A stretch of 64,000 nt of DNA from Actinernus sp. WN-2022 (lineage: Eukaryota; Cnidaria; Anthozoa; Actiniaria; Actinernidae), in NCBI GenBank assembly GCA_030867875.1, contig JAOWCC010001589.1, forward strand, positions 139,225,745 to 139,289,744. The letters are read 5' to 3'. Positions within the stretch are counted from its first letter, which is position 1, and each line of letters opens with the position of its first letter. Position numbers and translations under genes: made by a program. Below are positions 12,366 through 23,100 of this stretch, in pieces. Below the pieces are notes generated by a model, which was not told the origin of the DNA, made no database searches, and saw only the letters and a list, made by a program, of their open reading frames with translations.

Positions 12366-12538
12366 CTCTTGAGTCAGTCATCCTGTACCGCTCGAGACCT
12401 GTATCAGTTCTGATTGCACCCATCATACTGTAGCTCTATTGTTTTTGTACTGCACGTTCTAAAGGTTAGCGTGTTTTGTACTGTTGGGTAAGCCAATGCT
12501 GTGGCTCGTTTCGAGCGGTACAGGATGGTCCTCTCGAG
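12366..12538. mobile_element. 173-bp MITE
   Basis: Inverted termini share CATCCTGTACCGCTCGA (left, about 12379) and TCGAGCGGTACAGGATG (right, about 12511), plus a looser outer CTCTTGAGT/ACTCGAGAG match. No coding capacity. Confidence 0.7.
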
Positions 12539-12655
12539 TCCAGACAATTCCACCAGTTTTGTTTGCCGTACTTAATCGTATTTTTTTTAACTCTCGGGGA
12601 TATTAAACTTCATATACATGTATTCACATGAAACAAATGACCCACCACAAATTGA

Positions 12656-12907
12656 AAATAAAGGAATGGGGCCCGAGTTTCTAAAGTTAATCCGATTAAC
12701 AAATAAACCTCGTCACAAGAAAGAGCAGTAATGGCTCCTGTAAAAGAGAAATTAGTAAGAATACCAAGTTTGAGCGGCATGATTTCGTAAATGGAAACTG
12801 AATAGAAAGCTTTCAAAAATAAGAGACGTTTGTATGGATCGCCTCCCGGTTAGCTCAGTGGTTAAGCGCCGGTCTATCGAGCGGGAGGTCGCGGGTTCAA
12901 ACCCCGG

Positions 12908-12944
<37 letters not shown>

Positions 12945-13260
12945 GTGCTGCCTTTATGAACCAACTGCAAATGGTTAGACCTTCACGTCTTCTCGGATAA
13001 AAACGTAAAATCGTAGGTCCACTCCTAGTATAGTCTCGTACTGATTTAGGAGTAACATTAAAGATAGAAAAAATCGGATGGACAAGCATCCCTTCCATCC
13101 ATACAAGTCTTATTTTTGAAAGCTCACCACATGGTAAACATACGATGAAACGTCCCCAAACATGGTAAACTTACTAATTTCGATGTGCTCTTTCTTGCGA
13201 TGGAGTTCTTCTTAATTAGAATATCGATTAACTTTACAAACTCGGCCCAGTCCTTTATTC
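12656..13260. mobile_element. Foldback element whose loop holds a SINE
   Basis: The left arm (12656-12838) and right arm (13086-13260) are diverged reverse complements. They share GAGTTT.TAAAGTTAATC and GCTTTCAAAAATAAGA. The termini resemble family C (GGACTGGGACCGAGTTT) at 14073 and 15088, so it is probably an older relative. The tRNA-derived SINE lies exactly between the arms. Confidence 0.7.
12841..13030 (+). repeat. tRNA-derived SINE, + strand copy
   Basis: The first ~75 bp carry Pol III internal promoter boxes: A-box-like TTAGCTCAGTGGTTAAG and B box GGGTTCAAACCCCGG. The body continues CACTCAGGGTCTTAA and ends near CGTAGGTCCACTCC. A second copy lies on the - strand at 35376-35577 with the same body, showing dispersal. 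The anticodon arm pairs poorly, so it is not read as a functional tRNA gene. Confidence 0.8.
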
Positions 13261-13285
13261 AATAACCAATATACCAGTTTCGAGG

Positions 13286-13388
13286 TATATACTTCATGGT
13301 AGTATTCCGTTTCATAGTCTCCCTGCATAATAATTTTCTGTTTTACAGTATTATGCAGAGACTATATGGAACACTACCATGAAATATA
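13286..13388. mobile_element. 103-bp hairpin element
   Basis: Left arm TATACTTCATGGTAGT..CC and right arm GG.ACACTACCATGAAATATA are complementary over about 42 bases around a short loop. It abuts the left end of MITE family A copy 2. Confidence 0.65.
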
Positions 13389-13390
13389 TA

Positions 13391-13879
13391 CCAGTTTCGC
13401 ATTCAAGAATTACCGCTGGATGCGATGACTACGGACGCACTTACTCGCGTTAGTCTCGTTCTGATAAATAACTATTTGTGGCGTCGAACTATGCCCTGAT
13501 ATTTCGTCCGTGGACATCTGTTACTAGAAGAGAACAGTTCCCGAGAGCAAAGCTCAAGGTTAACTGAGCTTCTAGGATCAGATAATGTTCAAGGACAAAT
13601 ATCAGGGCATATTTCTACGCCACAATGTAGGTTGTCGTCATCGTCCTTCGAATATTTTCTTCAGTTGACGCGCGCTCATATGCACACAGGGAGTGTAGAA
13701 AATATCAGGTCACATGACGTATTCAACCAATCACACGCGATAGCAAATATTTGATGGGTTATGATCACAAATACCAGCAAGTATGGTAGTTGTGAATATT
13801 TTACATCAGAATGGGACTAACGTTGAGAACATGCATCTGTAGTCTTCCATCCAGTGGTAATTCTTGAATGTGAAACTGT
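13391..13879. mobile_element. MITE family A, copy 2, with a nested element
   Basis: Left end CCAGTTTCGCATTCAAG and right end TTGAATGTGAAACTG flank ~70-bp diverged arms that match the element at 9321-9582. The longer interior is partly explained by the nested element at 13477-13624. Confidence 0.75.
13477..13624. mobile_element. 148-bp MITE nested in family A copy 2
   Basis: Begins TGTGGCGT and ends CGCCACA, with an inner match TATGCCCTGATATTT / AAATATCAGGGCATA. The right neighbour sequence belongs to the host element. Confidence 0.65.
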
Positions 13880-14072
13880 CTAGTGTGTGTTATGACTTTG
13901 CCTTAAACCTAAGTAATATAATCATTAAGTAGGAGTATTAAAAGTCAATTACAATGTATCTATAGCCAGTTCATAAGTATCATGATAATTATCATCAATT
14001 CACACATTCCCAGCTCTCTGACTGCGTTTATTCAGGTACCGCATTCAAAGTTATTGACGAGACATCAATTGG

Positions 14073-14475
14073 CCGGTAACAAAACGAGCAGGGGACTGGG
14101 ACCGAGTTTATCAGAATTACTGTAATTCTAAAATGAAGTTCATCACATGATAGAGCATGAAATTAGCATGTGTGCCAAGTTTGACGTGATTCGAGTGAAT
14201 CTCGTCTGAATTATAAGCAATTGAAATTTATTTGTCCCTCCAAATTTTTACAATGAATGTATGGTTTGGAGGGACAACGTTAAAAAATAATAGTTTGTAT
14301 GGGAAAATTGACACATTTGATGTCTTCTAGCATCGTCAATATTGAGCCAAAGTTCACGAAACTTTCCAGACTAGCTTTGATCTGTTCTTTTGGAAAATAA
14401 TGCTCACTTTGACTAGTTATTAATTGAATTAGTTTTACTGACTCGGTTCCAGTCCCCCGCTCGTTTTGTTACCGG
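14073..14475. mobile_element. MITE family C, copy 1 (~403 bp)
   Basis: Terminal inverted repeats of about 36 bp: CCGGTAACAAAACGAGC at the left and GCTCGTTTTGTTACCGG at the right, followed inwards by GGGACTGG and CCAGTCCC. A sibling at 15088-15457 is alignable along its length. Confidence 0.85.
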
Positions 14476-14480
14476 CTAAT

Positions 14481-14690
14481 AGAGGTAATCGGCTAACTCT
14501 GTTGCTAATCAATTCAGATCATGTGATGTAAACAGATGCTACTCTTGGGAATTGTTACTTTTTCATTCTAATCATAATGCAGTCATGTCCATCTGAATAA
14601 AATCAATTTTCAAAGAGTCAATTCTCCAGAGTACTCTGTTTATGTCACATGATCTGAATTGGGTAGCAACAGAGTTAGCCGATTCCCTCT
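14481..14690. mobile_element. 210-bp MITE
   Basis: Termini AGAGGTAATCGGCTAACTC and GAGTTAGCCGATTCCCTCT. The inner arms carry GATCATGTGATGTAAAC and its complement. AT flanks both sides and may be a target duplication, but is too short to prove it. Confidence 0.75.
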
Positions 14691-15087
14691 ATTGTTGACA
14701 GAACATTAGTTAAACAACAGCTAAAAGAACCACAAACAAAATTACAAAAAAAAACTTGAAAATGTTAGACCCCTATGTACACGTAGAGCACATTTCCTTG
14801 TCTGAATATAACTCTACTGGATTCTATAATCAATGGACTGAGGTGCAAGAACAGCTTTAGTAACTAACTTATCTAAATTGTCATTTACATTTTTTGCTTT
14901 TTTGTACAGAATTTAGTACTAATGCTCACAACATGCTTTTAAAGCTGTTGTTGCACTCACCCTTTAAATTTGCTACAACCTTGCGGGAAGGCGTCAAATT
15001 GCATTTAATTAAGTCTATGCATACTTGCTAAAATGCAAATTGTCATCATTGAGCCTGATCAAACTCAACAAAGTTGTCAAAAGCAGA
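14691..15087. other. Intergenic; nothing recognised
   Basis: AT-rich sequence between two DNA elements with no credible exon or repeat. Confidence 0.4.
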
Positions 15088-15457
15088 CCGGTAACAAAAC
15101 GAGCTGGGGACTGGGACCGAGTTTATCAGAATTACTCTAATTCTAAAATGAAGTTCATCACATGATAGATCCTGTTGAAATTAGCATGTGTGCCAAGTTT
15201 GATGATATTCAAGTGAATCTTGTCTACATTATAAGCAATTGAAATTTATCTGTCCCTCCAAAATTTTACAGTGAATGTATGGTTTGGAGGGACAACGTTA
15301 AAAAAATAGGAGAGTTTGTATGGGAAACTGGACACCAAACTTTCTATACTAGCTAAGTTTGATCTGTTCTTTTGGAAAATAATGCTCACTTTGACTATTT
15401 ATTAATTGAATTAGTTTTACTGACTCGGTTCCAGTCCCCGGCTCGTTTAGTTACCAG
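15088..15457. mobile_element. MITE family C, copy 2 (~370 bp)
   Basis: Same termini as copy 1 (CCGGTAACAAAACGAGC...GCTCGTTTAGTTACC) and the same internal order, with a deletion of about 30 bp relative to copy 1 near the centre. Confidence 0.85.
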
Positions 15458-15883
15458 CAATATTCGCCATGTTTAAAACTTGTATTGCCTTGCATAATAC
15501 TGTATTGACTTATTCACAAGACCTTTTGCCCAGGCTATTAGAGCAGATTTCGTATGGGTGGTACAAAAAAAATTGTCTGTAGCCTTATATGTACCGAAAC
15601 TATACTGTAACTTACTGTACCATAACTCTGCAATCTGATTGGATTAGAAAGACAAAAACAATGAGAAACCATTTCAACATCATGGCATCTCGTAAAGTAA
15701 CCATGACATAAGTCACTGCCGTAACTTGCCCACTCATATAAAATCTGCTCTATTGACTTACAGTGTACAATGTATATTGTATAGATCAGGAAGACCCCAA
15801 ATGAAACCAACAGATGTACAGTACTGTAGGCACTCCTGCACACACATATATACATGTATTTAAGTCATTGTACTGTAGTCTGG
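15458..15883. other. Intergenic; nothing recognised
   Basis: No supported gene. It ends in the left target duplication of the next element. Confidence 0.4.
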
Positions 15884-16457
15884 TAACCTGGATGCCAGAG
15901 GTTCTACTGCCCTCTCTAAGCCAAAGCACTGCCAGCAAGGAGCGAAGCAACGAGAAGGTACAGAGAACCTCTGGGAGCCCCTTGTATGTCTGAGGATGTT
16001 GGAGTCAGAATTTGATCCTAGCCCTCTGATTGGCCTAGAGCAAATTCATTCCTAATGAGTGCTGCAATTGATATCACAGCCATAGCAGTTTCCAAGAGCA
16101 CCATGTCACTGAACCTGTCTGTCACTGGAGTTTGCATGAGTTTCCTAAATTCACTCCAGATAACCGAATAAAAGGCCGTTAAACCAGCTGATCTATTCTG
16201 AAGGTCCTTTGGAGAGGATTTATTTTGGCTGTCCGAAAGTGCTGGATTTTCATAAACCGTAAGCCTATGTGGACAAAGCTGCTATAAAAAAAAACATTTA
16301 TCAGGACTGTCAATCAAAAGGGATTCTGATAGCCTGGCATGGAAGTGAGATTCAAACGAGGAGAGACAAGATGTTCTCCCTGCCTTCTCGTCACTTCGCT
16401 CCTCGCTAGTGGCACTTTGGCTTAGAGAGGGCAGTAGAACCTCTGGCATCCAGGGTA
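15884..16457. mobile_element. 574-bp Mutator-type MITE with perfect 9-bp target duplication
   Basis: Arms of about 85 bp begin TAACCTGGATGCCAGAGG and end CCTCTGGCATCCAGGGTA. They contain GCCCTCTCTAAGCCAAAG and GGAGCGAAG. Both flanks carry GTAGTCTGG (15875-15883 and 16458-16466). A 9-bp duplication with long arms fits Mutator-like elements. It lies about 120 bp past the FBXO22 stop codon and may contribute to its 3' UTR. Confidence 0.88.
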
Positions 16458-16579
16458 GTAGTCTGGCAATTCATGGAATATAAATACAAACTGGGTTATT
16501 AATACATGATTGTGGAGACTTCACAAGATTCACTAATACAGTGTACAAGTGCCACACCCATTGGATGACCTGTCATGCA

Positions 16580-17146
16580 TTACTGCAGACTTGCTATCAG
16601 TGATAAATCAGAACCCTCTTCCTCGTCCTTGTCCTGCGTTCCTTTACAAGCATTTGCACCAGAATCACTCATTACAGGAGAGTCTTTATCTGGATCCAAT
16701 GAACAAAGACAGAAGACCGATGAATAGGAATGCAGGAAATGGCTGTCCTTTAATGGTTTTCCTCTCGTTGACTGCAGATCCAGCCCAAGTTCACCATTAC
16801 CAAAGAATCCACCCACAGGAACTCCAGGAAATACTTGCTTAAATATTTGAGATTCTACATTCTTGGCCAGGTAAAATTTCTCCCCACGTCCCACACATGA
16901 TACCATAAAACATGCACTGCTATCTGTGCATGGGACCCCAAAGTTGCGAAGTTGTTCCAGGCTTTTTGTCACTCCACTTGGGGTTTCCCCATGGTGTACA
17001 ACTGAGACTGCTTGAACATCAGAGCCAGCAATGCCAAGCCCTATCACTCCAGTGTTCTTAAGTTCATTGTCTACAAAGAGAAGTGAGTCTACCAGTCCAC
17101 CAATGATTACAATGTTCGACTTTTCACCTTCTTCGCCACCATTTAT
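16580..17146 (-). CDS. FBXO22: FBXO22 exon 3 (FIST C-terminal half, stop)
   Basis: Acceptor ACATTTTAG, phase 0. Encodes residues 230-418, starting INGGEEGEKSNIVIIGG, then the CVGRG and GFFGNGE motifs and a charged tail, ending in TAA at 16582-16580. Confidence 0.92.
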   Translation of the reverse strand: MNGGEEGEKSNIVIIGGLVDSLLFVDNELKNTGVIGLGIAGSDVQAVSVVHHGETPSGVTKSLEQLRNFGVPCTDSSACFMVSCVGRGEKFYLAKNVESQIFKQVFPGVPVGGFFGNGELGLDLQSTRGKPLKDSHFLHSYSSVFCLCSLDPDKDSPVMSDSGANACKGTQDKDEEEGSDLSLIASLQ

Positions 17147-20100
17147 CTAAAATGTAATTTTAAAATGTCATGATACACACAATTACACTGTACATTCCTC
17201 AATAATTTCAAGACAATAGGTTTCTGGAATGGGAAACAACCTATACAGTACCTGCCCTGCATAAAAAGAGAGAAATTTAATGTACCAGTGACAGATAATA
17301 AAAATGTCAAAACTAAAGTGTCTCACCTGCCAAATTCCAGAAGCAACTTTCCCAATAATGTCTAGATTGAAAATATCCCCTTTTGCAAAAAGGATGGCAA
17401 ACTTCAGTTGTTTATCACATGGAATATTCAGTGATTTTTCCCATCGTGATTTAAATGACCTGTTATTGCGCACATCTGTACAACTCATATTAAAAAGGTG
17501 TGTGGTGACACCCTCCACTCTTGGCATCAGAAGTAAGGATACACCTTCTGACATTTCCACCTCCTCAGGCTGTCCCCCTTCATGGCAGCCAATCACACCA
17601 CAGCCAACACAACCAATCACATTACAGCTTTTCGGAAGTCTTGACTTAACAGCTGTGATCAAGATACGCACTTCATCTCTGCGAGATTCACAGAAATCAG
17701 ATGATCTGCTTATGAATATTATTGCAGCAGCTGGGAAAGTTCTGAGATTATCCAAGAAATCAGCAATCCTAGCAATCATTAAATCCATGGACAGCTGCAA
17801 GAGAAGAACATTATAAATCAAATGTTTGAATGATGAGAACAATTGAAGGGTTGTGTGTAACAAGGGCAAAACTTACTTCTGATCACATTCTAAATTTTCC
17901 CTTAGAAAACAAATAATTTGAAGGAGAATTTAGAATGTGATCAGGATTTGCTTATGCCCTTGGTGTGCACAACCCTTCAATTAGAGTTTCATCTAGAGCT
18001 GATTTCCAATGTACAATCTTTAATTAATACTTTTCAGATTTTTTGGGAAAGGGACTGGTCATATATTAGCAGGGTCATTGAAAAAGTGGGGTTACTGGTG
18101 GAAGAGGCAAAACAGGGGAAGGGGCATAATATTCATGCTTATTGTTGGGGGAGGGTTCTATACTTTTAGAATTTGTGATTTCATTCTCCACCCCCCTCCC
18201 CCTGCTAATTTATGACCACTCCCTATAAGTAGAAATGGGCAGGGAGTGGAGGAGAGGGCGGGGGCACTTGCTTGTGGAATGGGGGACCATTGACCCCACT
18301 GACCCAGCTTTCAACATTATAGCATTTAAGAAATAGAAAATATGGAAACATGCCAGTGTATTTCTGGTTCAATGGCATACATTGAAAACATAGAAACATG
18401 AGTTGTAGTTTCTGGACGAGAAATGGCAATGGAAACATGAGCCGAACGGCTAGTGTTTCCAATGCAATTTTGAGTTCTTCCAATCTTCCACAAGTGTTTC
18501 TATAACTCTATGGGAAGAAGAAAACAATGCTTTCTATTTCTTTTATAAAATAAATGAGTACTTATAAAAGCATGGAAAATGCTTGTTTAATTTGAACATT
18601 AAAATGTAAATTCTCTCAACTAGCTCAGGCATGCACTTAACTTTCTTTGTTTCTGGCTTCCAGCCAATCAGAGCATGCATACTATTGAATCCATTTTATA
18701 ATCATATTAAATTATTAATATTTTATACAGATGGTACACTTATTTCAAACAGCTGTTTTGGGCCTTTTACTGCATGAGCAAAAGAATACTTTGGCATATT
18801 AATTATAAACTGTAGTGGGGCACTTTCTAAAGATTACCAGTACCTTTGTTATTCAAATGTGCCAACCAAAATTTGAATGACCCATTAAATGATCTCCTTT
18901 GTTTCACTAGCCAGTGTATTAATGGTTGGCATACATTTTATACAGTACCATAAAATAATGTTCTAATAGAAACCCTGGGTTACTATTCCTTAAATTGATG
19001 TTCAGGGTGGGTTACAATTAGAACATGGGTCACAATTAGAGCACTGGGCCACTATTATAGATGCTAAAATTAGGGTCCATAAATAGAAACCCACTCCCAA
19101 CCTCTGCGATCGTAAAATAAGGCAAATAACAAAACATTAGACAATTCTAAACTTAAAACTTGGTTTTTAATTAAACATGTCATCATTATTGATTCATATT
19201 TTGTTTCTTTCATGCCTTGTAAATAAAAGACAGATAAAACAATAATGTGGATTTAGTATCATTTGTATTGTTATCCATGTATTACTTTTGAATTTAAATA
19301 AAATGTTCTAATACGGTAGTGACCCCCTGGGTTAAAAATATAGCACTGGGTCACTATTACAGATCGATTTTCAGGGTGGGTTACAATTAGAACATGGGTC
19401 ACAATTAGAGCACTGGGTTTCTATTAGAACTGATTTACGGTATATATATATGCAATCATGTAAATCACAGTGGCCAAATCAAGAGTACTATACACGACTT
19501 TCATAATGGCCGCATCCAGCCGCCTCCTAATTTGCATAATTTGGAAGTTAAATCTGTAGGGGGAAACCAATGCTACCACATGAAAGATCGCATTAAAGCT
19601 AGTAATTGTTTTGAGTTTTAGAGCAATGTGGAAAATTGCTGTTGAGCTATAAGCATTTGTAATGCAGCAAAACATGAAAGCGAGGCTATAAAGGCCTCCA
19701 TTGTTTTTCTCGTACAAATCTCTCTAATTTCAACTGACGGTAACTTCATTGCTTTATAAGCTACAGCACTCAACTTTCACAAGTTCACAAATGTCGACAT
19801 GCTCTTTCACATGGCAATGTTCATATTTTTTATACATGTGGATAAACTACCCAAACAGGAAATCACATATGCAAATTAGGAGGCGGCCATTGTGAAAGTC
19901 GTGTATGTATGTGCCCCTGTACTATGTATATGTAAAGTAACCTCTAAAATTAATTATCATTTTAAACATAAAAATATTATGAACAAAATTATGTAATGTT
20001 TGCTATGAAGTATATTCTATAGTACAAAATAATTTTGTACATTATACATGTGTTGGCTATCATCCATGTTTTTAACGAGGTTATCTAAATATGGGCAAAA

Positions 20101-23100
20101 TTGAAATAAATTTCTTAAATAAAATACTCATTTCAGTATTTCCTAAAGAAATATTAAACAGTTTGTGTTCACATATCATTATATATACATGTAAACACTT
20201 TAGTTGTACAAAAACAGCATTTAATGTAAAAACACTAGCTACAGGATTCAAAATTTGTATTCAGTAACTTGCTAAATGCTTGTTGGTTTTCAAAATTCAA
20301 GTGAAAAAAAAACCACCCAATCTTTTTCTGGAAGTGTTTAATACATGTTAAAATAGAGTTTGAACCACAATTCCAAAACAAGAATAAGACTTCTCTTACT
20401 GATTGATTAGAAATGCATGCTACATGTATGCTGAAATGGCTAGGGAAATACTTGACTGCTGATAAATTATGGATGTTAGGCCTTGGAGAATACATGGGAT
20501 TCGTAGTTACTTGAATTGCGCTTGTTGTCATACATGTATAATTAGTAGCAAATACATGCTAATATATTTGAGAAAAATACATGTAAATAAATAAATAATT
20601 AAATCAAATGATCTATTAATGATTTTTTTATTGAATCGCATCGACTTGAAGTTTAACTTGTTGATTTTTTCCATTTAAATTAGCTTGTAGATTCCAAACA
20701 AGCATTTTTATCACATGGGTTTAAAAATTAAATTTGAATCCTGCACTACACATGTATGTAAACACAGAAGCTGTATACATGTATGCAAAATTGCCATTAA
20801 AAAAAACATTTTTTTATGGAACCTGAAACAACCATAGAGGCTGATCAAAGTCAAGACCCGGCTAAACCACAGATCAAATTGGAATTTTGCATGTTTTTTT
20901 TTGTTGAGGGAGTGAGAGAAAAAAACCCTGAACAAGGGTGAGATAGCAACAAACTTAACTCACATAAATGGCACCACGTGCACATGCAATCAGGAATCGA
21001 GGTGAGAGGAGAGGTACTAATAACCACTTTGCTAACCTGGCTTCCCATACAAGCTTATCAATACTGTTCTGATAATGAAGGCATTAAAGCTTATACTCCA
21101 AGGAACACAAGTTTACTTCATTTTGTCCCTTCAAAGGGATAATTAATGAGCCATGAAATTCAGGGGCTTTTATAACCGAACCGTTGATAGAAATAAAACT
21201 TCCAATGTCTTTTACTTGATTGACGTCCACTAGATTAGAACATGACTTTTTTGTCCAGACAAAATTCTAAAAGTTTGTGCGTGAATGAGAACTGCTGTAA
21301 GACATGGGAAGCCAAAAACCTGATTTAAGAGTAGTAATACCATTGTTTGAATCTATATAAGCATGAACACGGCAAAAATATACATGTTCTAATTGGGTAT
21401 CAAACATAAATTAATATAACATGATTCGTCATCGAACTTTGAAGGCATGCTACATGAACTTTCGCATCCAAAATACAAAGTTATTCTCTTCCCATATTGA
21501 AAATTCTCCAACCACCTCCACCACTTCATTCCTGAAGTTCCGAAATCAAAGATCACCTGGTTTGAAGTTACTTCCGTAGTTGTTTATTGTTAATATCCTC
21601 ACAACTAGAGCATATAACTTGGTATTTTGGGTGCAAAAGTTCATCTACATGTAGCATGCCTTCAAACTTCGAAAGTTGGATGACAAAGCATGCTATGTTT
21701 GATTAGAACATGTTTTTGCCTCACATGTTCATGCTTAGATGCAAACGACGGTAATTATAACCACACATTGCTATTTCTGCTTGTGTGTTTCGATCCCCAT
21801 GCATGCAGCTTTCCATTTTGAGAGATGGGAAATGGGGAACATCCAGAAAATATAAATCCTCTGGCATACCCTTATTATCGTACAAAAATGTCATTTTGCC
21901 ATGCAATTATATCTTTTGTCCTCTTATAGGATGCACAGATGACATCACAATTTGAGGAGAACAAATGAAATTTGTGCATCTGATGGCACATCTAATGTGC
22001 CATCAGATGCAGTTGTGGCATAAGATATAACTGATATGTTCTCTTTAGGTTGAACATCCCCTGGTGGAAAACCTGGACAGAGGATCCTGATTAGAGAGGG
22101 GGGCTTAATGATAATACTAGTAACAATAATAAACATTATTTAAGTGTCGATTAAAATCTAGCTGACAAAGATCAAACTAATTGGGGACACTATTTCTCCC
22201 CCCCCAAAAAAACACAATAAATGAACTAATATAATCTAATAAAAATATCAGTTAAAATATTAAAAAGATATAATATATAAATATGTAAAAATAGAATAAA
22301 GGATATAGAGAGGGGTGCTTAAAGGGATACCCGAGTGAAAAACACATTGGGGCTCAAAAGAATCTTCAACATGTTCTTTGTTCAGAAAATGTATTAAAAT
22401 TTGATCAAACGTTTTTAGTATTAAGAACGAGCACCTCAAAGTTGGCCCTGCGAAGACATGGGCGCCGCCATCTTTGTTTGCATTTACGGAAGTGACGTCA
22501 CTTCGTCCCACCAGCGTATCGCGGCTACTTGTCTAGTAGTCTTTGTATGATTTTCACACGCTCGGAATTAAAGTGGATATATTTTAATGGTTACTCTTTA
22601 ATTCCGAGCGTGTGAAAATCATACAAAGACTACTAGACAAGTAGCCGCGATACGCTGGTGGGACGAAGTGACGTCACTTCCGTAAATGCAAACAAAGATG
22701 GCGGCGCCCATGTCTTCGCGGGGCCAACTTTGAGGTGCTCGTTCTTAATACTAAAAACGTTTGATCAAATTTTAATACATTTTCTGAACAAAGAACATGT
22801 TGAAGATTCTTTTGAGCCCCAATGTGTTTTTCACTCGGGTATCCCTTTAATAGAGCTTTTATGGTATATCTCTATGGGAATACTCTGGAACATAGTGTGG
22901 GTATCACTTTTAACATGAGTATTCACATGTTAACTGCAGTTTCATTTTTTTATTAGATGTTATGACCATTTTTAATCTGTGGCAGATAAAAATATTGTGT
23001 ATAATTTCTTGTTCACCAATCTAGCTACGTACTGTAGCTGTACTGAGCATACTACATCAACATACTGTAAATGTAAGTGCAACAATAATTTATTGAAGTG

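Noticed and set aside
12841..12915. Functional tRNA gene
   Set aside because: The anticodon stem pairs poorly, the sequence continues into a SINE body, and the second copy shows the same composite.
17304..17816. 170-codon + strand frame
   Set aside because: It is antisense to FBXO22 exon 2, which has clear homology and splice sites.
22260..22918. Two identical small open frames on opposite strands
   Set aside because: They are the two arms of the palindromic element read in mirror orientation, not genes.
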